Assembly (NCBI RefSeq): GCF_024171725.1
Contig: NZ_JAMTCG010000001.1
Coordinates: 62,001-126,000 of the forward strand
Length of the DNA stretch: 64,000 nucleotides
Reading direction: 5' to 3'
Source of the DNA: Williamsia serinedens
GTDB lineage: Bacteria > Actinomycetota > Actinomycetes > Mycobacteriales > Mycobacteriaceae
The position numbers and the translations under genes are program-made. Shown here piece after piece: positions 34,758-43,701 of this stretch; position 1 is the stretch's first letter; each line of letters starts with the position of its first letter. Below the pieces are notes generated by a model. The model made no database searches and was not told the origin of the DNA. It was given only the letters and a program-made list of their open reading frames with translations.

Positions 34758-37120
34758 CAGGCGGCGACGAGCCGCACGGTGATGCCCTTCGACACCGGCG
34801 TGTTCGACTTCGCGGCGACGAAGTCCAGCGGCACCAGCGGGTTGGTCTCGGGGTAGTAGGCGGCGGCGTTGCCCGGCGGGGTGGGGTAGGAGACGACGAC
34901 GAAGTCGTCGACACGCCGCTCCTCGACGCCGGAGTCCGTCTCGAACTCGGAGATGATCGAGACCCGCTGTCCCGCAGCGAGACCCATCGCCTCGATGTCC
35001 GACGGATTCACCATGACCACACGCCGGTTGCCCTTGATCCCGCGGTAACGGTCGTCGTGGCCGTAGATGGTGGTGTTGTACTGGTCGTGGCTGCGCAGGG
35101 TCTGCATGATCAGCCGTCCCGGTGGCGTCGGCAGCCAGACCAGGTCGTTCGTCGTGATCTGCGCTCGGCCCGACTCGGTGGGGAACTCGCGGGCATCGCG
35201 CGGCGGGTGGGGCAGCAGGAACCCGTCGGGCTGGCGGACGCGGGTGTTGAAGTCCTCGCAGCCCGGGACGATGCGGGACACGTGGTCGCGGATGCGGTCG
35301 TAGTCGGCGGCGAGGCCCAGCCAGTCGACCGGGTGGTCGGCGCCGAACATGACGTCCGCGAGTTCGCAGACGATCCCCACCTCGCTGCGCATCTGATCGC
35401 TCGACGGGCGCAGCGACCCGCGCGACAGGTGCACCGATCCCATGGAGTCCTCGACCGAGACCTGCTGCTTCTTTCCGCCGCGGATGTCGCGGTCGGTGCG
35501 GCCGAGTGTCGGCAGGATGAGATTCGTCGTGCCGGTGTGCAGGTGCGACGCGTTCAACTTCGTGCTGACCTGCACGGTGAGCCGGCACTTCTCCAGCGCG
35601 GCGCGGGTCGCGTCGGTGTCGGGGGTGGCCGACAGGAAGTTGCCGCCCATCGACATGAACACGTCGACCTTGCCGTCGCGCATCGCGCGGATCGAGTCGA
35701 CGACGTCCCAGCCGTGGTCGCGGGGGCTCGTGATCCCCATCTCGTCGTCGAGGGCGGACAGGAACGACTCGGGCATCTGTTCCCAGATGCCCATCGTGCG
35801 GTCGCCCTGCACGTTGGAGTGGCCGCGAACGGGGCAGACGCCCGCACCGGGCTTGCCGATCATCCCGCGCAGCAGCAGCGCGTTCGACACCTCCTCGATG
35901 GTCGCGACCGCGTGCTTGTGCTGGGTCAGACCCATCGCCCAGCAGACGATGGTGCGCTCCGAGCGCTCCCACAGCCGCGCGAACGTCTCGAGCTGCTCCA
36001 TCGTCAGACCGGTCGCCTCGAGCACCTCGTCGAGGTCGGTCTGCTCGACGGCCGCGAGGTAGTCGTCGAGGCCGTCGCAGTACTCGGTGAGGAACTCGTG
36101 GTCGAACACCGTTCCAGGAGCACGCTTCTCGTCACGCAGCAGCAGCGCGGCCAGCCCCCGGAACAGCGCCATGTCGCCGCCGAGGCGGACCTGCAGGAAC
36201 TCGTCGGCGATGTCGGTGCCGTCGGAGAGGATGTCGCCGACGCGCTGCGGGTCGCGGAAGCGCATCAGCCCGGCCTCGGGCATCGGGTTGACCGCGACGA
36301 TGGTGGCGCCGTTGCGCTTGGCGTCGCCCAGGATGGACAGCATCCGTGGGTGGTTGGTGCCCGGGTTCTGACCGGCGATGACGATCAGGTCGGCGTTCTC
36401 GATGTCGAGGACCGTGACCGAGCCCTTGCCGATGCCGATCGTCGTCGACAGCGCGTGACCGGACGACTCGTGGCACATGTTCGAGCAGTCGGGCAGGTTG
36501 TTCGTACCCATAGATCGCGCGAACAGCTGGTACACGAACGCGGCCTCGTTGCTGGTCCGGCCCGAGGTGTAGAAGACCGCGCGGTCGGGGTCGTCGAGTC
36601 CGGTCAGCTCGTCGGCGATCATCCGGTACGCCGAGTCCCAGTCGATCGGTTCGTAGTGCGTCGCGCCCTCCCGCAGGATCACCGGGTGGGTGATGCGGCC
36701 CTGCTGGGACAGCCAGTACTCGCTGCGCTCGCGCAGAGCGGACACCGGGTGGGTGGCGAAGAACTCCGGGGTGACCGTGCGACGGGTCGCCTCCTCCGCC
36801 ACGGCCTTCGCGCCGTTCTCGCAGAACTCGGCCGGCTTGCGACCGCCGGGCTTCTCCGGCCACGCGCAGCCCGGGCAGTCGAACCCGTGGCGCTGGTTGA
36901 GCTCCAGGAACGTCTTGGCGGTGCGGAACGGACCCATCTGGGTGAACCCGCGCTGCATCGAGACGGCCACCGCGGGGATGCCGGCGGCGTAGGTCTTGAC
37001 GTGGTGGACCGACGTCTCCTCCGGTTCGGCGACCGTCGTCTCGGGCGCGGTGGGGCGTGGCGGGGTGGCGGGGGAGTAGCCGTCCCCGGGGATGTCCTGC
37101 CGAGAACCGGTTGTCGTCAT
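34757..37120 (-). CDS. fdhF: FdhF/YdeP-family molybdopterin oxidoreductase
   Basis: Bis-MGD enzyme of the formate-dehydrogenase-alpha-like (YdeP) family; 787 residues. Conserved cysteines C82, C85 and C100 (FDCPGCAWPEK, EFCENGAKA) may bind an Fe-S cluster. Cys216 in SNMCHESSGHAL occupies the position of the Mo-ligating Sec/Cys of formate dehydrogenases. QNPGTNHPRM and the C-terminal dinucleotide-binding domain follow. In M. tuberculosis the orthologue is called fdhF (Rv2900c), but formate oxidation has not been shown for this family; E. coli YdeP affects acid resistance. ATG 37120 was chosen, with 37129 as an alternative. No signal peptide. Confidence 0.85.
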   Translation of the reverse strand: MTTTGSRQDIPGDGYSPATPPRPTAPETTVAEPEETSVHHVKTYAAGIPAVAVSMQRGFTQMGPFRTAKTFLELNQRHGFDCPGCAWPEKPGGRKPAEFCENGAKAVAEEATRRTVTPEFFATHPVSALRERSEYWLSQQGRITHPVILREGATHYEPIDWDSAYRMIADELTGLDDPDRAVFYTSGRTSNEAAFVYQLFARSMGTNNLPDCSNMCHESSGHALSTTIGIGKGSVTVLDIENADLIVIAGQNPGTNHPRMLSILGDAKRNGATIVAVNPMPEAGLMRFRDPQRVGDILSDGTDIADEFLQVRLGGDMALFRGLAALLLRDEKRAPGTVFDHEFLTEYCDGLDDYLAAVEQTDLDEVLEATGLTMEQLETFARLWERSERTIVCWAMGLTQHKHAVATIEEVSNALLLRGMIGKPGAGVCPVRGHSNVQGDRTMGIWEQMPESFLSALDDEMGITSPRDHGWDVVDSIRAMRDGKVDVFMSMGGNFLSATPDTDATRAALEKCRLTVQVSTKLNASHLHTGTTNLILPTLGRTDRDIRGGKKQQVSVEDSMGSVHLSRGSLRPSSDQMRSEVGIVCELADVMFGADHPVDWLGLAADYDRIRDHVSRIVPGCEDFNTRVRQPDGFLLPHPPRDAREFPTESGRAQITTNDLVWLPTPPGRLIMQTLRSHDQYNTTIYGHDDRYRGIKGNRRVVMVNPSDIEAMGLAAGQRVSIISEFETDSGVEERRVDDFVVVSYPTPPGNAAAYYPETNPLVPLDFVAAKSNTPVSKGITVRLVAA

Positions 37121-37170
37121 GTTCCCCATAGTGGCCCCGCGCACCGGCCCCGTCACGCGATACTCGACCG

Positions 37171-37776
37171 ATGTCGCACCCACTGGCCGCCCTCGTCCTC
37201 GCCGGAGGCGCCTCGCGCCGGATGGGAGAGGACAAAGCCGCACTCGACCTGGGCGGACAGCCCATGCTCACGCGCATCGTGACCGAACTGCGACGACGCT
37301 GCGATCCGATCACGGTTGTCGCGGCGGCGGACTCGCCGGCCTACCGGGCCTTCTCGGGTGACACCGATCTCGTGTGGGTCACCGACGAGGACCCCGGGAC
37401 GGGACCGCTCGGCGCGCTGGCGGCGGGACTCACCGACGCCGCGGCGCGGGGTCTGTCGGCGGTCTTCGTGTGCGCCACCGACATGCCGCTGCTGCGCGCC
37501 GAGCTGGTCGACGAGCTCGCCGCCGGACTCGGCGCCGACGACGAGGCCGTGATCGCCGTCGACGCGCAGCGGCAGCACCCGCTCGCCGCGATCTACCGCT
37601 CGTCGTGCGCCGGGCGGCTCACCGAACTCGTCGCCGGGGGCGAGCGTCGACTGCTCGCCGCGCTCGACGAGATGGTCGTGCACCGTGTCGGCGTGAGCGA
37701 CCCGTCCTGGCTGACCAACGTCAACGCGCCCGAGGACGTGCACCGGCTGCGTCTGGACAAGATCGCCATTCCCTAG
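37171..37776 (+). CDS. mobA: Molybdenum cofactor guanylyltransferase MobA
   Basis: Attaches GMP to molybdopterin to form MGD, the cofactor needed by FdhF-type enzymes; 201 residues. The nucleotidyltransferase signature LVLAGGASRRMGEDKAAL lies near residues 8-25. ATDMPLL provides the metal-binding Asp, and TNVNAPED ends the fold. It is divergent from fdhF with a 50-nt gap. A GATACT hexamer 6 nt before the ATG could drive a leaderless transcript. Its stop codon TAG forms the first half of the valS -10. A link with FdhF and FdhD is functionally sensible. Confidence 0.92.
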   Translation: MSHPLAALVLAGGASRRMGEDKAALDLGGQPMLTRIVTELRRRCDPITVVAAADSPAYRAFSGDTDLVWVTDEDPGTGPLGALAAGLTDAAARGLSAVFVCATDMPLLRAELVDELAAGLGADDEAVIAVDAQRQHPLAAIYRSSCAGRLTELVAGGERRLLAALDEMVVHRVGVSDPSWLTNVNAPEDVHRLRLDKIAIP

Positions 37777-37779
37777 ACT
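37774..37779 (+). promoter_or_regulatory. Leaderless -10 element of valS overlapping the mobA stop
   Basis: TAGACT begins with the mobA stop codon and is followed by 6 nt and the valS GTG. TGGACA lies 14 nt upstream, too close for an ideal -35. Confidence 0.45.
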
Positions 37780-37785
37780 CGAGCG

Positions 37786-40470
37786 GTGAGTTCGTCCCCC
37801 GAGACCGCCGGAAACCCCCGGATCGCTGAGAACGCGACACCCGACGGCCCCGCGCTGCCCACGAGCTGGGAGCCCGGCGCCCACGAGGCCCGGATCTACC
37901 AGAGCTGGGTCGACAGCGGCTGTTTCACCGCCGACCCCGACAGCGGCAAGCCGCCGTTCTCGATCGTCATCCCGCCGCCGAACGTGAACGGCTCCCTGCA
38001 CATGGGACACGCGTTCGAGCACGTCCTCATGGACGCGCTGAGCCGCCGACGCCGCATGCAGGGCTACGAGGTGCTGTGGCTGCCGGGCATGGACCACGCC
38101 GCGATCGCGATGCAGGCCATGGTCGAGAAGCGTCTGACCGCCGAGGGGACGGATCGCCACGCCCTCGGCCGCGAACGCTTCCTGGCCCGTGTGTGGGAGG
38201 CCAAGGAGGAGATCAGCGGCGACATCGGCGCCCAGATGCGACGCCTGGGCGACGGAGTCGACTGGTCGCGCGAACGGTTCACGATGGACGAGGGACTGTC
38301 CCGTGCGGTCCACACCGTGTTCAAGCGCATGTACGACGACGGCCTCATCTACCGGGCCGAGCGGCTCGTCAACTGGTCGCCGGTGCTGCAGACCGCGATC
38401 AGCGACATCGAGGTCTCCTACAGCGACATCGAGGGCGAGCTCGTCAGCTTCCGCTACGGCTCGCTCGACGACGCCGAGCCGCACATCGTCGTCGCGACCA
38501 CGCGTCTGGAGACGATGCTCGGCGACACCGCCATCGCCGTGCACCCCGACGACGACCGCTACCGCGACCTCGTCGGCACCGAGCTGCCGCACCCGTTCCT
38601 CGAGCGCACCGTCCCCGTCGTCGCCGACGAGCACGTCGACCCCGAGTTCGGCACCGGCGCGGTGAAGATCACCCCGGCGCACGACCCGAACGACTTCGCC
38701 ATCGGGCAGCGGCACGGCCTGCCGATGCCCACGATCATGGACGCGACCGGTCGGATCGCCGACACCGGGACGCAGTTCGACGGTCTCGACCGCTTCGAGG
38801 CGCGGGTCGCCGTCCGGGAGGCGTTGGCCGAGCAGGGCCGGATCGTGAAAGAGGTCCGCCCGTACGTGCACAGCGTCGGACACTCCGAGCGCAGCGGCGA
38901 GCCGATCGAGCCGCGTCTGAGCATGCAGTGGTGGGTGCGGGTGGAGTCGTTGGCGAAGGCCGCCGGCGACGCGGTGCGCGACGGGTCGACGCAGATCCAC
39001 CCGGCGTCGATGGAGTCGCGCTGGTTCGCCTGGGTCGACGACATGCACGACTGGTGCATCTCGCGGCAGCTGTGGTGGGGCCACCGGATCCCGATCTGGT
39101 ACGGACCCGACGGCGACGTCGTGTGCGTCGGACCCGACGAGCAGCCGCCGGTCGGCTACGAGCAGGACCCCGACGTCCTCGACACGTGGTTCTCCTCGGG
39201 CCTGTGGCCGTTCTCCACGCTCGGGTGGCCCGACGACACCACCGATCTGCGGACCTTCTATCCGACGAGCGTCCTCGTCACCGGCTACGACATCCTGTTC
39301 TTCTGGGTCGCCCGGATGATGATGTTCGGCACCTACGTCGGGACGTCGCTCGACTTCGACGCGCCGGTGCCGTTCCGACACCTGTTCCTGCACGGCCTCG
39401 TCCGCGACGAGCACGGCCGGAAGATGTCGAAGTCGAAGGGCAACGGCATCGACCCGCTCGACTGGGTCGACCGCTACGGCGCCGACGCCCTGCGCTTCAC
39501 GCTGGCACGCGGCGCCCGTCCGGGTGCGGACCTGTCGGTGGGGGAGACCAACGCCCAGGACAGCCGCAACTTCGCCACGAAGCTGTTCAACGCGACCCGC
39601 TTCGCGCTCATGAACGGCGCTCGCGTGGGCGAGATCCCGGCCGACGCCGACCTCACCGACGCCGACCGGTGGATCCTGCGCCGCCTCGACGAGGTGCTCG
39701 CCGAGGCCGACGCCGGGTTCGAGTCGTACGAGTTCTCGCGGGCCTGTGAGGCGCTCTACCACTTCGCGTGGGACGAGTTCTGCGACTGGTACCTCGAGCT
39801 GTCGAAGGTGCAGGTGTCCGGCGCCGCGGCGCAGACCACCGCGCTCGTCCTGGGTCGTGTGCTCGACGCCCTGCTGCGCGCGCTGCACCCGGTCATGCCG
39901 TTCGTCACCGAGGTGTTGTGGACGGCGCTCACGGGTCAGGGCACGGTGACGCTGGCCGCGTGGCCGCAGGCGTCGGGTGTCCGGGACGGCGCGGATTCCG
40001 CTGCGGCCGAACGCATCTCGTCGGTCCAGCATCTGGTCACCGAAATCCGTCGCTTCCGCAGCGACCAGGGCCTGCCGCCGGGCAAGCGTGTCCCCGCCGA
40101 CATCGACGGTCTCGACGCGGCGGGGCTCGCGGCCCTGCGGCCCTACGTCGACACCCTCGCGCGTCTCGACCCGCGCGGCGACGACTTCTCCGCCACCGCG
40201 ACCCTCGAGGTGCGTGTGGGGGCGCAGACCGTCCGCGTCGCCGTCGACACCTCCGGTGCCGTCGACGTCGAGGCCGAGAAGCGCCGTCTCGCCAAGGATC
40301 TCGCCGCCGCCGAGAAGGAGAGGGACCAGACGCGCGGGAAGCTCGACAACGAGCAGTTCCTCGGCAAGGCGCCCGATCACGTCGTCGCGCGCATCCGCGA
40401 GCGGAACACGATCGCGCTCGACGAGATCGAGCGGTTGAGCGCCGCGCTGGCGGCGCTGGGCGCGTCGTGA
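37786..40470 (+). CDS. valS: Valyl-tRNA synthetase
   Basis: Class I aminoacyl-tRNA synthetase charging tRNA-Val; 894 residues. The HIGH-type motif is HMGH at 72-75 and KMSKS is at 546-550. The editing domain (about 200-340) includes TRLETMLGD. The tRNA-anticodon domain follows, and a C-terminal coiled coil (about 815-890) is rich in Lys, Arg and Glu as usual for ValRS. The GTG start has no ribosome site but a TAGACT -10 lies 6 nt upstream, so the mRNA is probably leaderless. The stop overlaps the folC start as GTGA. Order matches Rv2448c-Rv2447c. Confidence 0.96.
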   Translation: MSSSPETAGNPRIAENATPDGPALPTSWEPGAHEARIYQSWVDSGCFTADPDSGKPPFSIVIPPPNVNGSLHMGHAFEHVLMDALSRRRRMQGYEVLWLPGMDHAAIAMQAMVEKRLTAEGTDRHALGRERFLARVWEAKEEISGDIGAQMRRLGDGVDWSRERFTMDEGLSRAVHTVFKRMYDDGLIYRAERLVNWSPVLQTAISDIEVSYSDIEGELVSFRYGSLDDAEPHIVVATTRLETMLGDTAIAVHPDDDRYRDLVGTELPHPFLERTVPVVADEHVDPEFGTGAVKITPAHDPNDFAIGQRHGLPMPTIMDATGRIADTGTQFDGLDRFEARVAVREALAEQGRIVKEVRPYVHSVGHSERSGEPIEPRLSMQWWVRVESLAKAAGDAVRDGSTQIHPASMESRWFAWVDDMHDWCISRQLWWGHRIPIWYGPDGDVVCVGPDEQPPVGYEQDPDVLDTWFSSGLWPFSTLGWPDDTTDLRTFYPTSVLVTGYDILFFWVARMMMFGTYVGTSLDFDAPVPFRHLFLHGLVRDEHGRKMSKSKGNGIDPLDWVDRYGADALRFTLARGARPGADLSVGETNAQDSRNFATKLFNATRFALMNGARVGEIPADADLTDADRWILRRLDEVLAEADAGFESYEFSRACEALYHFAWDEFCDWYLELSKVQVSGAAAQTTALVLGRVLDALLRALHPVMPFVTEVLWTALTGQGTVTLAAWPQASGVRDGADSAAAERISSVQHLVTEIRRFRSDQGLPPGKRVPADIDGLDAAGLAALRPYVDTLARLDPRGDDFSATATLEVRVGAQTVRVAVDTSGAVDVEAEKRRLAKDLAAAEKERDQTRGKLDNEQFLGKAPDHVVARIRERNTIALDEIERLSAALAALGAS

Positions 40471-41885
40471 CCGAGCCGTCGTCGGTCCCGACGCCCGAGG
40501 ACCTCGCGGAGTTCGCCGACGTCGAGACCGAACTCGACACGCGGTGGCCGGAGACACGGATCGAGCCGTCGCTCAGCAGGATCGCCGCGCTGATGGACCT
40601 GCTCGGGTCACCGCAGCGCGGCTACGCGTCGATCCACATCGCGGGGACCAACGGCAAGACGTCGGTGACCCGCATGATCGACGCGCTCCTCACCGCGCTG
40701 CACCGCCGGACCGGCCGGATCACCAGCCCGCACCTGCAGCTCGCGACCGAACGCATCGCCGTCGACGGACGGCCGATCACGCCACGGCAGTACGTCGACG
40801 CGTTCCGCGATCTCGAGCCGTACGTGACGATGGTCGACGACTCGTCGGTCGCCGAGGGCGGCCCGCGGATGAGCAAGTTCGAGGTGCTGACCGCGATGGC
40901 CTACGCCGTGTTCGCCGAGGCCCCCGTAGACGTCGCCGTGGTGGAGACGGGCATGGGCGGCACGTGGGACGCGACCAACGTCATCGAGCCGTCGGTCGCG
41001 GTCGTCACGCCGATCGCGATGGACCACGCCGACTACCTCGGCGACACGCTGACCAAGGTGGCGGGGGAGAAGGCCGGGATCATCAAGCCCGCCGTCGACG
41101 ACCTCGTCCCGGTCGACCCGATCGCGATCCTCGCGACCCAGGAGCCGGAGGCGGCGGCGGTGCTGATGGCGCGGGTCGCCGAGACCGACGTCGTCGTGGC
41201 GCGGCAGGACTCGGAGTTCCGGGTCCTCGAGCGCCGCACGGCCGTCGGCGGGCAGATGGTCACGCTGCAGGGGCTCGGCGGGGTGTACGACGAGGTGTTC
41301 CTGCCGCTGCACGGCGCCCACCAGGCGTCGAACGCCGTGCTGGCCCTCGCCGCGGTGGAGGCGTTCTTCGGTGCCGGGGCCGACCGGCAGCTCGACGTCG
41401 ACGCCGTCCGAGCGGGATTCGCGTCGGTGACCGTGCCGGGCCGGCTCGAGCGTGTGCGCAGCGCGCCCGCGGTGTTCCTCGACGCGGCGCACAACCCGCA
41501 CGGCGCGGCGGCGCTCGCGCGCGGCCTGACCGAGGAGTTCGACTTCCGGCGCCTCGTCGGCGTCGTCGGGGTGATGGGCGACAAGGACGTGCTCGGGATG
41601 CTCACCGCCCTCGAACCCGTTCTCGACGAGGTGATCGTCACGAACAACGGCTCGCCCCGCGCACTCGACGCCGACACCCTCGGGGATCTCGCGGCGACGG
41701 TGTTCGGCGAGGACCGCGTCCAGGTGCGGGAGTTCCTGCCCGACGCCGTCGAGGCGGCGGTCATCGCCGCCGAGGACGTCGACGACGAGTCCGACGCCGG
41801 GCTGTCCGGTGTGGGGGTCGTGATCACCGGCTCGGTGGTCACCGCCGGTGCGGCCCGCACCCTGTTCGGGAAGGACCCCGCATGA
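40467..41885 (+). CDS. folC: Folylpolyglutamate synthase / dihydrofolate synthase
   Basis: Mur-ligase-like ATPase adding glutamate to dihydropteroate and folates; 472 residues. The P-loop [15 protein letters not shown] lies near 53-67, followed by the [11 protein letters not shown] substrate loop. [15 protein letters not shown] and [12 protein letters not shown] complete the Mur-ligase signatures. The start overlaps the valS stop (GTGA) and the end overlaps the next gene (ATGA), so three genes are coupled. The extension of about 40 residues before the P-loop is normal. Placement equals Rv2447c. Confidence 0.95.
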   Translation: MTEPSSVPTPEDLAEFADVETELDTRWPETRIEPSLSRIAALMDLLGSPQRGYASIHIAGTNGKTSVTRMIDALLTALHRRTGRITSPHLQLATERIAVDGRPITPRQYVDAFRDLEPYVTMVDDSSVAEGGPRMSKFEVLTAMAYAVFAEAPVDVAVVETGMGGTWDATNVIEPSVAVVTPIAMDHADYLGDTLTKVAGEKAGIIKPAVDDLVPVDPIAILATQEPEAAAVLMARVAETDVVVARQDSEFRVLERRTAVGGQMVTLQGLGGVYDEVFLPLHGAHQASNAVLALAAVEAFFGAGADRQLDVDAVRAGFASVTVPGRLERVRSAPAVFLDAAHNPHGAAALARGLTEEFDFRRLVGVVGVMGDKDVLGMLTALEPVLDEVIVTNNGSPRALDADTLGDLAATVFGEDRVQVREFLPDAVEAAVIAAEDVDDESDAGLSGVGVVITGSVVTAGAARTLFGKDPA

Positions 41886-42322
41886 CCGAGCCGGCCCCCC
41901 GCTTCTCGCCGCCGACCACCGACCCCTGGCGGGGGTTGCGGGGCGTCATGGCGGGGACGTTGATCCTCGAGGCGATCGTGGTGCTGCTGGCGCTGCCCAT
42001 CGTCGCCAAGGTCGGCGGCGGGCTGACCGCGGTCTCGACCACATACCTGCTCGTGGTCACCGTCGCGATGATCCTCGGCGCCGGCCTGCAGGGCCGCTCG
42101 TGGGCCCTGGGCTACGACCTCCTGCTGCAGGTCGTCCTCCTCGCCGGGTTCGCCGTGCACTGGTCGATCGGCGCTGTCGGCATCGTGTTCGGGCTCGTGT
42201 GGCTCTACATCCTCTACATCAAGCGTGACGTCGCGAAGCGGATGGCGGAGGGACGGCTGCCCGGCCAGGTCCGCCTCGACGACCACGGACCGTCGCCGTC
42301 GGCAGACGTGTCCGATTCGTGA
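41882..42322 (+). CDS. DUF4233 membrane protein
   Basis: Small integral membrane protein of 146 residues with about four hydrophobic helices (GTLILEAIVVLLALPIVA, TYLLVVTVAMILGAG, LLLQVVLLAGFAVHWS, AVGIVFGLVWLYILYI) and a charged C-terminal tail. The family is confined largely to actinobacteria and always seems to sit behind folC (Rv2446c). No catalytic or transport motif is visible and its function is unknown. ATG overlaps the folC stop by 4 nt, so its level is tied to FolC. Confidence 0.85.
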   Translation: MTEPAPRFSPPTTDPWRGLRGVMAGTLILEAIVVLLALPIVAKVGGGLTAVSTTYLLVVTVAMILGAGLQGRSWALGYDLLLQVVLLAGFAVHWSIGAVGIVFGLVWLYILYIKRDVAKRMAEGRLPGQVRLDDHGPSPSADVSDS

Positions 42323-42437
42323 CCTCCCGGGCCGCGCGAGCGGATGACGGCACCGCCCCCGCCTGACACCATCACGGGCGACCCCCGCACATGCGAGCGG
42401 CCGGGGTCGTCGAACGATCGAGAGGACACGTCACCCC

Positions 42438-42854
42438 ATGCAGTCGGCGCGCACCATCACCGCCCTCGTCCGCACCGCCGGAGTCGCCGCAGCGGCCTCC
42501 GCGATCGTCGCGGCCGGCCTCGGAGCCGGGACGGCCGGCGCCGAGGAATCGGTGGTCGTGGTCCCGCCGGGGCCGCCGGTCCCCGTGTCGTCGCAGGAGT
42601 ACTCCTACATCGCGACGCATGACCTCACCGTCCGGGCGAAGTCGATCGACCTCGCTCGGTTCGTCGCCGACATCCCGGTGCCCGAGCAGTACCGCGCGGC
42701 CAACCTCGCGCTCGCGGCACGCTTCGACGCGACCGTCGACTCCGCGCTCACCTCGCCGGGCGGCTGCGTGCAGCTCGTCGTCGACCCGCGGGCGAAGGAC
42801 GGGAACCTCTTCAACTACGGCTTCTTCCCGGTCGCTGGGGAGTTCTGCGACTGA
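42438..42854 (+). CDS. Small secreted protein of unknown function
   Basis: Predicted exported protein of 138 residues. The N-terminus has a basic start and hydrophobic core, with a likely signal-peptidase site after about residue 35 (AGTAGA-EES). The mature part (about 100 residues) is predicted to be helical in the middle (YRAANLALAARFDATV) and contains exactly two cysteines, C110 and C137 next to the C-terminus, which could form one disulfide. I do not recognise the family. A 115-nt gap without clear signals separates it from the DUF4233 gene; ndk follows 38 nt after its stop with its own -10. Confidence 0.65.
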   Translation: MQSARTITALVRTAGVAAAASAIVAAGLGAGTAGAEESVVVVPPGPPVPVSSQEYSYIATHDLTVRAKSIDLARFVADIPVPEQYRAANLALAARFDATVDSALTSPGGCVQLVVDPRAKDGNLFNYGFFPVAGEFCD

Positions 42855-42880
42855 GTCACGGCACGTCCATCCGTGCCCGC

Positions 42881-42886
42881 TAGGGT
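42881..42886 (+). promoter_or_regulatory. Leaderless -10 element for ndk
   Basis: TAGGGT followed by 6 nt and the ndk GTG at 42893, with no ribosome site. Fits TANNNT-N6-start. Confidence 0.55.
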
Positions 42887-42892
42887 GTCGCC

Positions 42893-43306
42893 GTGACTGA
42901 ACGGACTCTGGTTCTCATCAAGCCCGACGGTGTCGCCCGTGGCCTCGTCGGCGAGATCATCTCCCGCATCGAGCGCAAGGGACTGCGCATCGTCGCCCTC
43001 GACCTGCGCACCGCGACCGACGAGGTGGCCCGCGGCCACTACGCCGAACACGAGGACAAGCCGTTCTTCGGCTCGCTGCTCGAGTTCATCACCTCCGGCC
43101 CGCTGGTGGCCGCGGTCCTGGAGGGTCCGCGTGCCATCGCGGCCTTCCGTCAGCTCGCCGGCGGCACCGACCCCGTCGAGAAGGCGGCGACCGGCAGCAT
43201 CCGCGCCGACCTGGCGCTGGAGACGCAGAACAACCTGGTGCACGGTTCCGACTCGCCCGAGTCCGCGCAGCGCGAGATCGCGCTGTGGTTCCCCGGCCTG
43301 ACCTGA
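42893..43306 (+). CDS. ndk: Nucleoside diphosphate kinase
   Basis: Transfers phosphate among nucleoside di- and triphosphates through a phospho-histidine; 137 residues. The active-site signature [11 protein letters not shown] contains His117. The N-terminal [19 protein letters not shown] and the Kpn-loop region near [11 protein letters not shown] are complete. GTG start with a leaderless-type promoter. It is monocistronic: preceded by the secreted protein gene and followed by a heptamer repeat and a strong terminator. Position equals Rv2445c, upstream of rne. Confidence 0.97.
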   Translation: MTERTLVLIKPDGVARGLVGEIISRIERKGLRIVALDLRTATDEVARGHYAEHEDKPFFGSLLEFITSGPLVAAVLEGPRAIAAFRQLAGGTDPVEKAATGSIRADLALETQNNLVHGSDSPESAQREIALWFPGLT

Positions 43307-43309
43307 TCG

Positions 43310-43337
43310 CACCCGCCACCCGCCACCCGCCACCCGC
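43310..43337 (+). repeat. Four tandem CACCCGC heptamers
   Basis: Four exact head-to-tail copies begin 4 nt after the ndk stop and end where the terminator stem begins. Non-coding. A short repeat of this kind is prone to copy-number change. Confidence 0.85.
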
Positions 43338-43375
43338 ACACGGCCCGCCCGGACACGCGTCCCGGCGGGCCGTGT
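43338..43375 (+). terminator. Terminator after ndk
   Basis: 12-bp perfect arms ACACGGCCCGCC/GGCGGGCCGTGT enclosing a second short stem GGAC-ACGC-GTCC. No U-tract. Confidence 0.75.
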
Positions 43376-43414
43376 CGTATCTCGACCATGCGCCGGGTGA
43401 TGTGACGTGTGTGG

Positions 43415-43440
43415 GATACTCGCAGTGTCGTCGACGACAC
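43415..43440 (+). promoter_or_regulatory. Candidate rne promoter with palindrome at +1
   Basis: GATACT (43415-43420) may be a -10; immediately after it GTGTCGTCGACGACAC (43425-43440) is a perfect 16-bp palindrome covering the expected transcription start. It could be an operator or part of the leader structure. Confidence 0.4.
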
Positions 43441-43701
43441 ATCGTCGACCGACACGGTGATCAGCCCAGTTCACCGCGGACCACCGGGCACCGCGGCAGC
43501 CGCCGCCCACACTCCGGTGTGGCACCCGGGGTCGGCAGGTCTGGCATCGCCACCACCAGGTGTCGCACGGAGACCGGAGCAACCCCCGATCGCCTGCGAC
43601 GCGAGACCACACATACTCGGTCGCCCCGGGGCGCACCGACACACAGCAGAACCCTCGCGCGGCCGCGTCCGACGATGCGCCCGAGGGTCGAGGAGAAACA
43701 C
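43441..43701 (+). promoter_or_regulatory. Long 5' leader of rne
   Basis: About 260 nt precede the rne GTG without coding signal. Stems include CCACAC-TCCG-GTGTGG (43507-43522) and ACCCTCG/CGAGGGT (43651-43657 with 43682-43688), the latter ending 2 nt before the AGGAG ribosome site. RNase E mRNAs in other bacteria are autoregulated through long leaders; that role here is inferred. Confidence 0.4.
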
